A program made the translations under genes and the position numbers. From Trebonia sp963811335 (GTDB taxonomy: Bacteria > Actinomycetota > Actinomycetes > Streptosporangiales > Streptosporangiaceae), in contig CAWERB010000023.1 of NCBI GenBank assembly GCA_963811335.1, forward strand, positions 186,001-250,000: a stretch of DNA of 64,000 nucleotides. Reading direction: 5' to 3'. Shown here one piece after another: positions 18,560 to 28,853 of the stretch. The notes under the pieces are model-generated. The model saw only the letters and a list, made by a program, of their open reading frames with translations. It did no database searches and had not been told where the DNA came from. Each line of letters opens with the position of its first letter. The stretch's first letter is position 1.

Positions 18560-18621
18560 GCGCATCAAACATACATAGCGCATTCAACATGCGCGGCGCA
18601 TTGAACATACACGCTGTATGT
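18560..18621. promoter_or_regulatory. Operator region between hpnH and tetR: three 18-bp repeats and a palindrome
   Basis: GCGCATCAAACATACA (18560), GCGCATTCAACATGCG (18578) and GCGCATTGAACATACA (18596) are direct repeats spaced exactly 18 bases apart. The last merges into the palindrome ACATACA-CGC-TGTATGT (18605-18621). This is a typical layout for TetR-type operators and probably controls both divergent genes. Confidence 0.6.
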
Positions 18622-18635
18622 CACATGATGGCTGT

Positions 18636-19394
18636 ATGGACGCGAAAGCGCAAGTCCCGGAAGGGCAGGAACCGCAGGAACGGGAGCCGCCGGGGCAGGA
18701 ATCCGCCGGTCAGACGTCAAGTCAGGAGTCGGCCGCCGGGCGCGGCCAGGTCGCGCAGCGCCGCCCCGCCGTGCGCTCGGGGACGATCAGGTCCCAGGCG
18801 CGCCGGGCCGAGCATGCGGCCGACACCCGGGGGGCCCTGGTCGACGCGGCGCGGCGGCTGTTCGCCAGGGACGGGTTCGACGGAACGGGGACCGAGCAGA
18901 TCGTCGCCGAGGCACGGGTCACCCGCGGCGCGCTTTACCATCACTTCCGCGACAAGGCCGACCTGTTCCGCGCGGTGATGGCCCAGGCCGCCGGCGAGGT
19001 GGCGCAGCGGCTGATCGACGAGCAGCTCGCCGCGGAGGCGACCTCGCCGCTCGATGACATCAGGGACGGGGTGAGCGCGTTCCTCGACGTCTGCATCGCC
19101 GGCGACTTCCAGCGGATCGTGCTGGTGGACGGCCCGCGCGTGCTCGGCGCCGAAGCGTGGGAGGACCTGGTCGACCGCTACGGGCGCGGCATCCTCGAGG
19201 AGTGGCTGACCCGCGCGTCGCAGACCGGCGCGCTCGACGCGATTCCGGTGCGCGCCCTGGCCCGGCTGCTCATCGCGATGCTCACCGAGGCCAGCCTGGC
19301 GATCGCCCGCGCCGACGACCCGGCCGCCGAGCGCGCCGACCTCGGCGAGGTGCTTGACCGCGTGCTGACCGGCCTGCGCCCCAGATTCGGATAG
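18636..19394 (+). CDS. TetR-family transcriptional regulator
   Basis: A 252-residue regulator. After a long basic, Gln/Glu-rich leader (about 60 residues) comes the TetR DNA-binding domain: TRGALVDAARRLFARDGFDG, then TEQIVAEARVTRGALYHHF and KADLFRAV. The C-terminal ligand domain includes GAEAWEDLVDRYGRGILEEWL. ATG 18636 is preferred over 18618 because the latter overlaps the ACATACA/TGTATGT palindrome. Divergent placement suggests that it represses itself and hpnH. The long N-terminal extension is unusual for the family; a start nearer the HTH is also possible. Confidence 0.86.
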   Translation: MDAKAQVPEGQEPQEREPPGQESAGQTSSQESAAGRGQVAQRRPAVRSGTIRSQARRAEHAADTRGALVDAARRLFARDGFDGTGTEQIVAEARVTRGALYHHFRDKADLFRAVMAQAAGEVAQRLIDEQLAAEATSPLDDIRDGVSAFLDVCIAGDFQRIVLVDGPRVLGAEAWEDLVDRYGRGILEEWLTRASQTGALDAIPVRALARLLIAMLTEASLAIARADDPAAERADLGEVLDRVLTGLRPRFG

Positions 19395-19540
19395 CAGGGG
19401 ACGTTCGTCCCCGTTCACCGGGCCGTGCGGCCCTGAGCGCCATATATCCGGAAATGATTCCCTAGTCAGCGCGGCCTCGCGGCAGGCGTGCGGGCGAATT
19501 ATTTGTGGGTACTAATTCTCGGGTCAGGGGAGTCGAACGG

Positions 19541-21037
19541 GTGAGCGTGCTGGAGCTTTCACGGTGGCAATTCGGCATTACTACCGTGTACCATTTCCTT
19601 TTTGTCCCCATTACCATCGGGCTCGGTTTCCTGGTCGCTGGGTTCGAAACCGCCTGGGTGCGAACCAGGAAAGAGAGCTGGCTGCGGCTGACGAAATTCT
19701 ACGGCAAGCTGTTCCTGATCAATTTCGCGCTCGGCGTCGTCACCGGGATAGTGCAGGAGTTCCAGTTCGGCATGAACTGGTCCGCCTATTCGCGGCAGGT
19801 GGGTAACATCTTCGGCGCGCCGCTCGCCATCGAGGCACTGCTCGCGTTCTTCCTCGAGTCCACCTTCCTCGGGCTGTGGATCTTCGGCTGGGAACGGCTG
19901 CCGCCGCGGCTGCACGCCGCCTGCATGTGGATCACCGCGACCGGCACGCTGCTGTCGGCGTACTTCATCCTCACCGCCAACGCCTGGATGCAGCACCCGG
20001 TGGGCTCGGCCTACAACGCGAAGACCCGCCAGGACGAGCTGGTGTCGTTCGTGAAGGTGCTGTTCAACCCCGCGCAGCTCGCCGGGTTCCCACACGTCAT
20101 CGCGGGCTGCCTGCTCACCGCGGGGTCGCTGGTGGCCGGCGTGGCGCTGTGGCAGGTGCTACGGCCCGGCATCGGGGAGAGCCACGCGCTCGCGTTCCGG
20201 CACGCGCTCAAGGCGGGGGCGATCACCGCGATCGTCGGCGCCGTCGCCGTGGTCATCACCGGCGACACCCAGGGCAAGCTGTTCACCACGCAGTACCAGC
20301 CGATGAAGATGGCCGCCGCGGAGGCGCTGTACCACACGGCACAGCCCGCGCCGTTCTCGCTGCTGACCATCGGCTCGCTGAACGGGGCGAAGCCGGTCTT
20401 CCAGATCACCCTGCCGCGCCTGCTGTCCTTCCTGGCCACCGGGAACTGGTCGGCCAAGGTGCAGGGCATCGACAACCTGCAGCAGCAGTACCAGGCCCAG
20501 TTCGGTCCCGGCTCATACGTCCCGGTCGTCCCGGTCATCTACTGGTCGTTCCGGATCATGGTCGGCGTGGGCCTGCTCGCCGCGCTGATCGCCATCGTGG
20601 CCCTGTGGGCGACCAGGCACGGGCGGACGCCGGGCCAGGGCAAGCGCGGCTGGTGGCGCAAGCTCATCATCGTCAGCGGCATCCTGCTGCCCTTCCTGCC
20701 GCTGCTCGGCAACACGGCGGGCTGGATCATGACCGAGATGGGCCGCCAGCCATGGTTGGTCTACGGCCAGCTCACGACCGCGAACGGGGTATCGCCCAAC
20801 TCCGCGGGCGAGGTGCTCGCCTCGCTGATCGTCTTCACCCTGCTCTACGGGGGTCTCGCGGTGATCGAGGCCGGGCTGATGCTCAAGTACATCAAGGCCG
20901 GGCTGACCGACGAGCCGCTGCCCACGTACGGCCGGGGCCAGCCCGGCGACTCCGTCGGTCCCGGCGGCCCAGGTCCCGACGGCCCTGGACCCGACGACGG
21001 GGCCGACGCCGGCACGTCGATGCACCTGGTCTACTGA
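19541..21037 (+). CDS. cydA: Cytochrome bd ubiquinol/menaquinol oxidase subunit I
   Basis: A 498-residue integral membrane subunit carrying haems b558, b595 and d. Conserved features are RWQFGITTVYHFLFVP with the haem-ligand His (about residue 18), NPAQLAGFPHVIAG (second haem His), and GWIMTEMGRQPW carrying the Met ligand region. The GTG at 19541 is chosen because GGGGAG precedes it by eight bases and the product starts VLELSRWQFG. It heads the cydABDC operon. In this organism the electron donor is expected to be menaquinol, which fits the men genes at the other end of the window. Confidence 0.95.
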   Translation: MSVLELSRWQFGITTVYHFLFVPITIGLGFLVAGFETAWVRTRKESWLRLTKFYGKLFLINFALGVVTGIVQEFQFGMNWSAYSRQVGNIFGAPLAIEALLAFFLESTFLGLWIFGWERLPPRLHAACMWITATGTLLSAYFILTANAWMQHPVGSAYNAKTRQDELVSFVKVLFNPAQLAGFPHVIAGCLLTAGSLVAGVALWQVLRPGIGESHALAFRHALKAGAITAIVGAVAVVITGDTQGKLFTTQYQPMKMAAAEALYHTAQPAPFSLLTIGSLNGAKPVFQITLPRLLSFLATGNWSAKVQGIDNLQQQYQAQFGPGSYVPVVPVIYWSFRIMVGVGLLAALIAIVALWATRHGRTPGQGKRGWWRKLIIVSGILLPFLPLLGNTAGWIMTEMGRQPWLVYGQLTTANGVSPNSAGEVLASLIVFTLLYGGLAVIEAGLMLKYIKAGLTDEPLPTYGRGQPGDSVGPGGPGPDGPGPDDGADAGTSMHLVY

Positions 21038-21056
21038 GCGCGGAAGGTACCCGACA

Positions 21057-22181
<1,125 letters not shown>

Positions 22182-22201
22182 GCCGCGGCAGGCACCCGCT
22201 G

Positions 22202-24013
22202 ATGCGACCTCTTGACCCGCGCCTGCTCCGCTACGCGAGCGGCGCCCGCGTCCCGGTCGGCGGCCTGGCCGGGCTTGGCGTGCTCGGCGCCGGCCTGACG
22301 ATCGCCCAGGCATGGCTGCTCGCGGACGTGATCACCCAGGTTTTTATCGACAAAGCGACTCTGCCGGTTGCCGTGCTCGGCTGGCTCGCGGCGATTGCCG
22401 CGGGCCGCGCGGTGACCGCGTGGGCGGCCCAGGCCTTCGCGCACCGCGCGGCCGTCACCGCGAAGGCACAGCTGCGCGGCGCGCTGCTGTCCCGGGTCAT
22501 CGCGCTCGGGCCGGCCTGGCGGCAGTCCGACCACGACGCCGGCGGCGGTGACGACGAGGCCGGCCGCAGCGGCGGCGGGCCCAGGGGCGCCGCCGCGCTC
22601 ACCCAGCTGGCCACCGTCGGCCTCGACGGCCTCGACGGCTACTTCACCGGCTACCTGCCCGCGCTCATGCTCGCCATCGCCGTGCCGCTGGCGGTGCTCG
22701 CCGCCATCACCGTCGCCGACCCGCTGTCCGGCATCATCGTGGTGTTCACCCTCCCGCTCATCCCGCTGTTCGGCGCGCTGATCGGCCTGGCCACCGGGGA
22801 GCAGGCCAGGCAGCGCGTGGACGCCCTCGGCAGGCTCGCCCATCATTTCCACGACGTGGTGAGCGGGCTGCCGACGCTGCGGGTCTTCGGCCGGGCGCGG
22901 GCGCAACGGGCCCGGATCGGCCAGGTCACCGGCGAGTACCGGCGGGCCACCATGGCCACCTTGCGGCTGGCGTTCCTGTCCAGCTTCGCCCTTGAGCTGA
23001 TCGCCACCATGTCGGTGGCGCTCGTCGCGACCGAGATCGGGCTGCGCCTCGCCTACGGCCACCTGGACCTGCGCGCCGGCCTGTTCGCCCTCATCCTCGC
23101 CCCCGAGGCCTACCTGCCGCTGCGCAACCTCGGCACCCAGTTCCACGCCGTCGCCGACGGCCTGGCCGCCACGGGGGAGGTGTTCGCCATCCTGGAGGCG
23201 CCAGGCCCGGCCGGCCCGGTTCGGACGGTCGTGGCCCGGCAGGCCGCGGCGGGCCCGGGCATCATCGGCGTGGAGGACGTCAGCGTCCGGCACGCGGGCC
23301 GCGCCGAGCCCGCGCCTGCCCAGGTCAGTTTCACCGTCGCTCCCGGCCGCGTCACCGTGCTGACCGGGCCGAGCGGCTGCGGCAAGACCACGCTGGTGTC
23401 CTGCCTGCTCGGCTTCACCATTCCGTCATCGGGCACGATCAGCTTCCCGCCGGGCTGGGGTCCCGCGTCCGCGGCGGGCGGTCCGCGATCGACCGCGCCC
23501 CCGCCCCTCGTACCGAACGAGCGCGGGGTACTCGCGGCGGCGCCCGCTTCCCCGCCGGAGCGGCCGGACCTGCCCGCCGGCTGGCTGCCGCAGGAACCGA
23601 CCTTGTTCGCAGGCACAGTGGGGGACAACATCAGGCTCGGCTGGCCCGGTGCGCCCGACGAGGCCGTGGCCGCCGCCGCGCGGGACGCCGCGCTCGACGA
23701 CGTAGCCCTCGACCGGGTACTTGGCGAGCGCGGCGCGGGCCTGTCGGCCGGCCAGCGCCGCCGGGTCGCCCTGGCCCGCGCGCTGCTGCCCGCCGCGCCG
23801 CTGCTGCTGCTCGACGAGCCGACCGCGGGCCTGGACGCCGACCGCGAGGCGGTCGTCGCGCAGGCCTTGCGCCGTTACGCCGCCGCCGGGCACGCCGTGG
23901 TCGCGGTGAGCCACCGTCCGGCGCTCATCGCCGCCGCGGACGAGGTGGTCGACGTCGCGCCCGCCGCCGGAGGCGAGCGAGCCGGCGCCGTGCCCACGGA
24001 GGTCCCCGCATGA
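22202..24013 (+). CDS. cydD: Thiol exporter CydD, ABC transporter needed for cytochrome bd assembly
   Basis: A 603-residue exporter-type ABC half-transporter: membrane domain (residues about 15-320, with GLDGLDGYFTGYLPALMLA typical of CydD) and ATPase domain with Walker A GPSGCGKTT, signature LSAGQRRR, Walker B LLLDEPTAGLD and H-loop VSHRP. The signature is LSAGQ rather than LSGGQ. A Gly/Asp-rich insertion (GGGDDEAGRSGGG) lies in the membrane domain, and a Pro-rich one between Walker A and the Q-loop (LPQEPTLF). It is coupled to cydC by an ATGA overlap. Confidence 0.92.
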   Translation: MRPLDPRLLRYASGARVPVGGLAGLGVLGAGLTIAQAWLLADVITQVFIDKATLPVAVLGWLAAIAAGRAVTAWAAQAFAHRAAVTAKAQLRGALLSRVIALGPAWRQSDHDAGGGDDEAGRSGGGPRGAAALTQLATVGLDGLDGYFTGYLPALMLAIAVPLAVLAAITVADPLSGIIVVFTLPLIPLFGALIGLATGEQARQRVDALGRLAHHFHDVVSGLPTLRVFGRARAQRARIGQVTGEYRRATMATLRLAFLSSFALELIATMSVALVATEIGLRLAYGHLDLRAGLFALILAPEAYLPLRNLGTQFHAVADGLAATGEVFAILEAPGPAGPVRTVVARQAAAGPGIIGVEDVSVRHAGRAEPAPAQVSFTVAPGRVTVLTGPSGCGKTTLVSCLLGFTIPSSGTISFPPGWGPASAAGGPRSTAPPPLVPNERGVLAAAPASPPERPDLPAGWLPQEPTLFAGTVGDNIRLGWPGAPDEAVAAAARDAALDDVALDRVLGERGAGLSAGQRRRVALARALLPAAPLLLLDEPTAGLDADREAVVAQALRRYAAAGHAVVAVSHRPALIAAADEVVDVAPAAGGERAGAVPTEVPA

Positions 24014-25726
24014 CCGCCATCTCGGATAACAGCATCAAGCGCGCAGCGCAACCGCGAGCCGCCTCGTCTCGCGCCGGGCTCAGGGCCGGCAACCGGGCGC
24101 GGCTGGTCCTCGCGGCGGTGCTCGGCGCGCTCGCCGCGGCCTGCTCGGTGGGGCTGCTCGCCACCTCGGCCTGGCTGATCTCCCGGTCCGCGCAGCGGCC
24201 GCCGGTGCTGTACCTGATGGCGCCGGCCGCCGTGGTGCAGGCGTTCGGGCTCGGCCGGGCGGTCCTGCGCTACGCCGAGCGGCTGTCCGGGCACGACGCC
24301 GCCCTCCGGCTGCTGGCCGAGCGCCGGGTGCGCGCCTACGACGCCCTGGCCCGGCTCGCCCCGGCGGGGCTGTCCGGCTACCGGTCCGGTGACCTGCTCG
24401 CCCGGCTCGTCACCGACATCGACTCCCTGGCCGACCGCTGGCTGCGCGTCCGGCTGCCGTTCGCCGCCGCGGCGCTCGCCGGCGCCGGGGCGGTCACCGT
24501 CGTGGGGATCCTCATCCCCGCCGCCGGGCTCGTCCTCGCCGCGACGCTCGTCGTGGCCGCGCTCGCCGCGCCCGCCGTCGCGATCGCGCTGTCCCGCCGC
24601 GAGGAGCGGGACCTGGTCCCGCTGCGCGGCGAGCTGGCCGCCGCCACCATGGAACTGCTTGACGGGGCGGCCGAGCTCGCCGTGTTCGGCGCCGACCGGC
24701 GCGCGCTCGCCGCCGTCCAGGGCAAGGAGGCGCGGGTCGGCGAGGCAAGCATCCGTTCCGGGCATGCGCGGGGCGCGGGGGCGGCGGTGAGCGCGCTCGC
24801 GGGGGGCGCGGCCGTGTGGGGCGCGGTTTTCTTCGCGGTGCCCGCGGTGCGCGGCGGGGCACTGGCGGGCGTGCTGCTCGCCGTGGTCGTGCTCACCCCG
24901 CTCGCCGCGCACGAGGTGTTCGCCGGGCTCGCCTCCGCCGCGCAGCAGGTCCCCCGGTTGCGCGCGGCGCAGGCGCGGGTCGCGGAGGTGATGAGCGCCC
25001 GCCCCGGTGGCCGAGCCGCCCGCGCCGGCCGCATTGCCCGCGCCGCCCTACGACCTGGCGGTCCGTGGCCTGACCGCCGGCTGGGTCCCGGGGCAGGATG
25101 TGCTGCGCGATGCCTGGCTTGAGCTGCCCGCCGGGTCGCGCGTCGCTGTCACCGGCCCGTCCGGGTCGGGCAAGACCACCCTCGCCATGGTGCTGCTGCG
25201 GTTCCTCGACTACCGCGCCGGCGTGGTGACCCTCGGGGGAACGGACATCCGCACGCTGGACTCCGAGGAGCTGCGCTCGGTCATCGGGCTGTGCGAGCAG
25301 GACGCCCACGTCTTCGACTCCACCCTGGAGGTCAACCTGCGGCTCGCCAAGCCGTCGGCCACCGTCGGCGAGCTGCGCTCCGCGCTCGCCCGCGCCCGGC
25401 TGCTGAGGTGGACCGACTCCCTGCCGCGCGGCCTGGCGACCCCGGTCGGCGAGCACGGCGCCCGGCTGTCCGGCGGGCAGCGGCAGCGCCTCGCCCTGGC
25501 CCGCGTGCTGCTCGCCGACTTCCCCGTGGTGATACTCGACGAGCCCGCCGAGCACCTGGACGAGGAAACAGCCGGTGAGCTGACGAGGGACCTGCTGTCC
25601 GCGGTCGCCGGCCGCACCGTCCTGCTGATCACCCACCGCCCCGTCCCGCCGGGAACCGTCGACCAGGTGCTCCGCCTGGAAGACGGCCGGCTGGCACCCG
25701 CCCGGGTTCGTTCCGGCCGGGGATAA
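24010..25726 (+). CDS. cydC: Thiol exporter CydC, ABC transporter for cytochrome bd assembly, one frameshift
   Basis: The membrane half is intact from MTAISDNSIKRAAQ through SAWLISRSAQRPPVLYLM to VAEVMSARPG at about 25005. The ATPase half continues in the next frame from VAEPPAPAALPAPPYDLAVRGL, with Walker A GPSGSGKTT, signature LSGGQRQR, Walker B VVILDEPAEHLD and H-loop ITHRP. The locus is one base more than a multiple of three, so a single extra base near 25003 joins them into about 571 residues, the usual CydC length. Two separate polypeptides are possible but unlikely. A degenerate copy of the GATAACAGC motif encodes part of the N-terminus. Confidence 0.88.
24025..24039 (+). repeat. GATAACAGC motif, degenerate copy within cydC
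   Basis: GATAACAGCATCAAG, one difference from the consensus GATAACAGCAASAAG, followed by CGCGCAG. It encodes DNSIK at the CydC N-terminus and may be coincidental. Confidence 0.3.
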
Positions 25727-25793
25727 CGTCGTCAAACGGGACACGGCAGGGCCCGGGCGAGCCGCCGGCGGCCGGGGCCTAGGATCGGGAGAC

Positions 25794-26567
25794 GTGGCTA
25801 ACGTTACCGATGCAACCCCGTGGGTGCTGGCTCTCCGCGCCTCCCATGACCGGCTCGCCGGCCTCGTCGCCGGGCTTGACGGCGACGGGCTGCGAGGGCA
25901 GTCCTACGACCGCGAGTGGTCGATCGCCGACGTGCTGTCCCACCTGGGCAGCGGCGCGGAGATCAACTCCCTGTACGTCGACGCCGCGGCGTCCGGCGGC
26001 GAGCCGCCGTCACGGGAGGCCTTCCCGGGCATCTGGGACACGTGGAACGCGCGGTCACCCGAGGAGCAGGCGGCCCGCTCGGTTGAGGCGAACGAGGCGC
26101 TGGTGACCCGGATCGAGTCGCTGACGCCGGAGCAGCGCGCGGCGTTCCAGGTGGCGATGTTCGGTCCCGTGCCGATGGACCTGGCGGGCTTCCTCAGCAT
26201 GCGCCTGTCCGAGCACGCCGTGCACACGTGGGACGTCGCAGTCGCACTCGACCCCGCGGCCCGGGTCGCGCAGGACGCGGTCGAACTGCTCGTGGACACG
26301 GCGCCGCGGATGGCAGGCTTCGTGGGGAAGAAGGCCCCGGCCCCGGTGACCGTCGCCGTGACAACCGCCAACCCGGAGCGCGCCTTCACCCTGGACACCG
26401 GCGGGGTGAGCGTGCTGCCCGCGGGGGCGGAGACCACGACCGCCTCCGTGGCGCTGCCCGCGGAGTCGTTCATCCGGCTGCTTTCCGGCCGCCTGGACGA
26501 CGAGGCCGAGCTCACGACCTCAGGCGTAACCCTGGCCGAGCTCAAGTCGGTCTTCCCCGGCTTCTGA
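25794..26567 (+). CDS. Maleylpyruvate isomerase-family mycothiol-dependent enzyme
   Basis: A 257-residue protein with an N-terminal DinB-like MDMPI domain (LRASHDRLAGLVAGLDGDGLRGQSYDREWSIADVLSHLGSGAEI, in parts at residues 10-60). It has the second metal histidines in MRLSEHAVHTWDVAVAL (about 135-150) and a smaller C-terminal domain. Family members use mycothiol and a divalent metal. The true substrate is usually not maleylpyruvate and cannot be given here. It starts with GTG 25794, 67 bases after cydC, and may be a separate unit. Confidence 0.86.
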   Translation: MANVTDATPWVLALRASHDRLAGLVAGLDGDGLRGQSYDREWSIADVLSHLGSGAEINSLYVDAAASGGEPPSREAFPGIWDTWNARSPEEQAARSVEANEALVTRIESLTPEQRAAFQVAMFGPVPMDLAGFLSMRLSEHAVHTWDVAVALDPAARVAQDAVELLVDTAPRMAGFVGKKAPAPVTVAVTTANPERAFTLDTGGVSVLPAGAETTTASVALPAESFIRLLSGRLDDEAELTTSGVTLAELKSVFPGF

Positions 26568-26594
26568 CGCCACGAGTTCGCGGGGTGAGCGGGC

Positions 26595-27353
26595 TTGGGT
26601 GCGGGTTTCGACGCTGACACTGCGGCCTTGCGGGTGGACGAGCTACTGCGCCCGTTCGGAACCGGGGAAAGAGCCGAGCAGGGGAAGCGGTACCTGAAGA
26701 GCGACCTTGAGTTCTTCGGCGTCACCGTGCCGGACCTGCGGCGCGTGGTGAAGGACGCGGTCAGGGGCTATCCCGGCCTTGACCGTCAGGCCGCCGTGGC
26801 GTGGGCAGTGGCGCTGTGGCGCGAGCCTGTCTACGAGCGCCGCGCGGCCGCGGTCGAGGTCCTCCGCCTGGCGGGCAAGCAACTGCGCGCCAGCGACCTC
26901 GCCACCATCGAGACGCTGATCCGTGACGCGCGCACCTGGGCGCTCGTTGACTCGCTCGCCGGCGACGTCGCCGGCGGCATCGCGCTGCGCGACCCGTCGT
27001 CGTGGCCGCTCATCGATGCCTGGGCCGCCGACGAAGACTTCTGGGTGCGCCGTTCCGCGCTCCTTGCCCTGCTGCCGGGGGTCCGCGCCGGCCAGCCCGA
27101 CCTCGGCCGGTTCGACCGGTACGCCGCCTTGATGCTGGCGGACAAGGAGTTCTTCATCCGCAAGGCGATCGGCTGGGTACTTCGGGAGATCTCCAAGCGG
27201 GATCCCCGTTGGGTCGCCGACTGGACGGCGCGCCATGCCGCGGTGATCTCTGGCGTCACCTTCCGCGAGGCGGTCCGCCGCCTGCCCCCGGATGAAGCCG
27301 CCCGCCTTCGCGCCCTCCGCGCGGCGGTACCCGCCTCAGGTCCCTCGGGCTAG
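26595..27353 (+). CDS. AlkD-like DNA alkylation repair protein
   Basis: A 252-residue all-helical HEAT-like repeat protein. Motifs include GKRYLKSDLEFFGVTVPDLRR, ARTWALVDSLAGDVAG and DEDFWVRRSALLALL, then KEFFIRKAIGWVLREISKRDP and WVADW. These match the AlkD family, which excises positively charged alkylated bases without base flipping. The conserved Trp and Asp around WALVDSLA correspond to the active-site region. The start is uncertain: TTG 26595 gives the length shown and no ATG precedes the conserved part. Confidence 0.8.
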   Translation: MGAGFDADTAALRVDELLRPFGTGERAEQGKRYLKSDLEFFGVTVPDLRRVVKDAVRGYPGLDRQAAVAWAVALWREPVYERRAAAVEVLRLAGKQLRASDLATIETLIRDARTWALVDSLAGDVAGGIALRDPSSWPLIDAWAADEDFWVRRSALLALLPGVRAGQPDLGRFDRYAALMLADKEFFIRKAIGWVLREISKRDPRWVADWTARHAAVISGVTFREAVRRLPPDEAARLRALRAAVPASGPSG

Positions 27354-27679
27354 CGGTCTTCGGGGTAGCGGGCTTCCAGGGTGTCCATCATGCGGTGCCC
27401 GTTGTCGTAGTCATGGCTTCGCTCTGTGTCGTGCTGCTGTTGCTCGGTTAGCTGCCTCTCTAGGTCATCCCAGCTGTCCGCCACCACCGTTGCGGCCCAT
27501 GTGCCGTCGCCCGTGGGGGGTTGCTGGTTGCCCGTGCGTGTGGCCAGCCGCGCCTTTGCGTCCCGTGAGCTGAACACGTGCCAGCCGTTGAACCGCTCGG
27601 CCACCTCAGCAGCCCTGGCCACGTCCGTCATGCGCTGTGTGTGTGCCGCTTCCGTTTTCAGCATCGGCTGACTGGCCAT
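27350..27679 (-). CDS. Small protein of the XRE/DUF397 locus
   Basis: A 109-residue acidic protein of unknown function. The core FNGWHVFSSRDAKARLATRTG followed by GTWAATVVADSWDDLERQL resembles a small actinobacterial family with a W-x-V-W/F...ATR...W-x-x-T-V-x-A-D pattern that is often encoded next to XRE-DUF5753 and DUF397 genes; this resemblance is from memory and unverified. It is divergent from the XRE gene with an 83-base shared intergenic region and overlaps the alkD-like gene by four bases. Its base composition is less GC-rich than the neighbours, consistent with an acquired locus. Confidence 0.6.
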   Translation of the reverse strand: MASQPMLKTEAAHTQRMTDVARAAEVAERFNGWHVFSSRDAKARLATRTGNQQPPTGDGTWAATVVADSWDDLERQLTEQQQHDTERSHDYDNGHRMMDTLEARYPEDR

Positions 27680-27762
27680 AGTTCCCTACCTCCCGTAGTG
27701 CCGTGAGCAAGAAAGTAGCGAGATGGTTACTCAGCGTAAAGAGGTATGACAACATAATTGCC

Positions 27763-28620
27763 ATGGCTGTCCACATCAACGGGAACCTGGCCACGCACTT
27801 CGGGCGGCAGGTCAGGAAAGAGCGGCTAGCGCGCAGCTGGTCACTGCGTGAACTGTCGGCCCGTACGGGTATCGACTTCTCTCACCTGTCACGCATCGAA
27901 GCGGGGAAGCGCCCGCCGACCGAAGCGATAGCCGATGCCATGGATAAGGTGTTTCCGGGGCGTAGGGGATGGTTCCGGGAGTTTTACGATGACTCCAAGT
28001 CTGCGATGCCGCCCGGGCTGCGATCGTGGACAGAGATAGAAGACAAGGCCGCGCGGCTTAGCGTGTGGTGCCCCGGCACTGTTCACGGACTGTTTCAGAC
28101 TGAGGCTTACGCGCGGGTGTTCCTGTCCACGCTGGCCAGCGTGCCCGCTGAGGTCGTGGAAGCGCGCCTGGCGTCCCGCATGGAACGGCAACAGCGTGTC
28201 CTTCGCCGAGACGATCCCCCGGCCGTGGAGTGCATCATCGATCACGTGGCCTTGTTCCGTGGGGTCGGCTCCCCCGAGATCATGGCCGCTCAGATGCGCC
28301 ACCTGCTCGACGTGGCCACGCTGCCCAACGTCACGCTCCAGGTCCTTCCGGCTGTTGCCCATCCCGCCACCGCGTCTGAGCTGATCATCGCGGACAACAG
28401 CGCCGCGTACGCCGAGCACCTGGCCGCTGGCGGGGTCTACACCGATCCCGAAACGATTACCCGCCTTGAACTGATCTTCACTACGATTCGTGGCGAGTGC
28501 TACCGCGCTTCCGACAGTGCGGCAACCATCGGGAAGGCGGAAAAGCTATGGACTGGCGCAAGTCGTCATTCAGCGGTCAGAACGGCTCGTGTGTCGAGAC
28601 AGCCTCAGCAGACGGCGTGA
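27763..28620 (+). CDS. XRE-family regulator with DUF5753 domain
   Basis: A 285-residue actinobacterial regulator. The N-terminal HTH is ATHFGRQVRKERLARSWSLREL and DFSHLSRIEAGKRPP (about residues 10-50). The DUF5753 effector domain covers about 95-265, with its usual LSVWCPGTVHGLFQTEAYAR and ECIIDHVALFR. ATG 27763 is chosen because it opens the HTH; CATAAT at about 27744 could be the -10 of a leaderless transcript. It overlaps the DUF397 gene by 73 bases, more than usual for these pairs. Such WhiJ-like pairs affect development and antibiotic production in Streptomyces. Confidence 0.9.
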   Translation: MAVHINGNLATHFGRQVRKERLARSWSLRELSARTGIDFSHLSRIEAGKRPPTEAIADAMDKVFPGRRGWFREFYDDSKSAMPPGLRSWTEIEDKAARLSVWCPGTVHGLFQTEAYARVFLSTLASVPAEVVEARLASRMERQQRVLRRDDPPAVECIIDHVALFRGVGSPEIMAAQMRHLLDVATLPNVTLQVLPAVAHPATASELIIADNSAAYAEHLAAGGVYTDPETITRLELIFTTIRGECYRASDSAATIGKAEKLWTGASRHSAVRTARVSRQPQQTA

Positions 28621-28709
28621 TCCTGGTGCGGGACACCACTGACCGTCAGGGGGGAACGCTCGCGTTCACGGCCGACGCCTGGGCGGGTTTTACTGCGTCG
28701 CTGAGGTAG
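28548..28709 (+). CDS. DUF397-domain small protein
   Basis: A 53-residue protein that is entirely a DUF397 domain: WRKSSFSGQNGSCVETAS, then VLVRDTTD-like VILVRDTTDRQGG and FTADAWAGF. These small proteins are encoded directly after XRE-DUF5753 regulators, modulate them, and have been proposed to act as antitoxin-like or antagonist partners. The ATG lies inside the end of the XRE gene in another frame, implying translational coupling. Confidence 0.9.
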   Translation: MDWRKSSFSGQNGSCVETASADGVILVRDTTDRQGGTLAFTADAWAGFTASLR

Positions 28710-28720
28710 CGCGGCGTGCG

Positions 28721-28753
28721 GCGGGGCGTCTCCGGTTGCCGGGGGCGCCCCGC
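28721..28753 (+). terminator. Terminator of the XRE-DUF397 operon
   Basis: GCGGGGCG (28721-28728) pairs with CGCCCCGC (28746-28753), with an inner CCGG/CCGG stem and TTGCCTTTCC following. Confidence 0.65.
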
Positions 28754-28816
28754 TTGCCTTTCCGTGGGATGGCGGAGGGGTCACTAGCGGCACCCGGTCC
28801 TTGGCGTGTTCCTTTA

Positions 28817-28834
28817 CGAGGTTAAAAAACCTCG
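28817..28834. other. Small perfect hairpin upstream of an unknown small gene
   Basis: CGAGGTT-AAAA-AACCTCG is a perfect 7-bp palindrome 20 bases before the ATG at 28854. On the minus strand it is followed by T-rich sequence. It could be an operator or a weak terminator. Confidence 0.35.
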
Positions 28835-28853
28835 GGCGGGTAGCCACTGAGGC

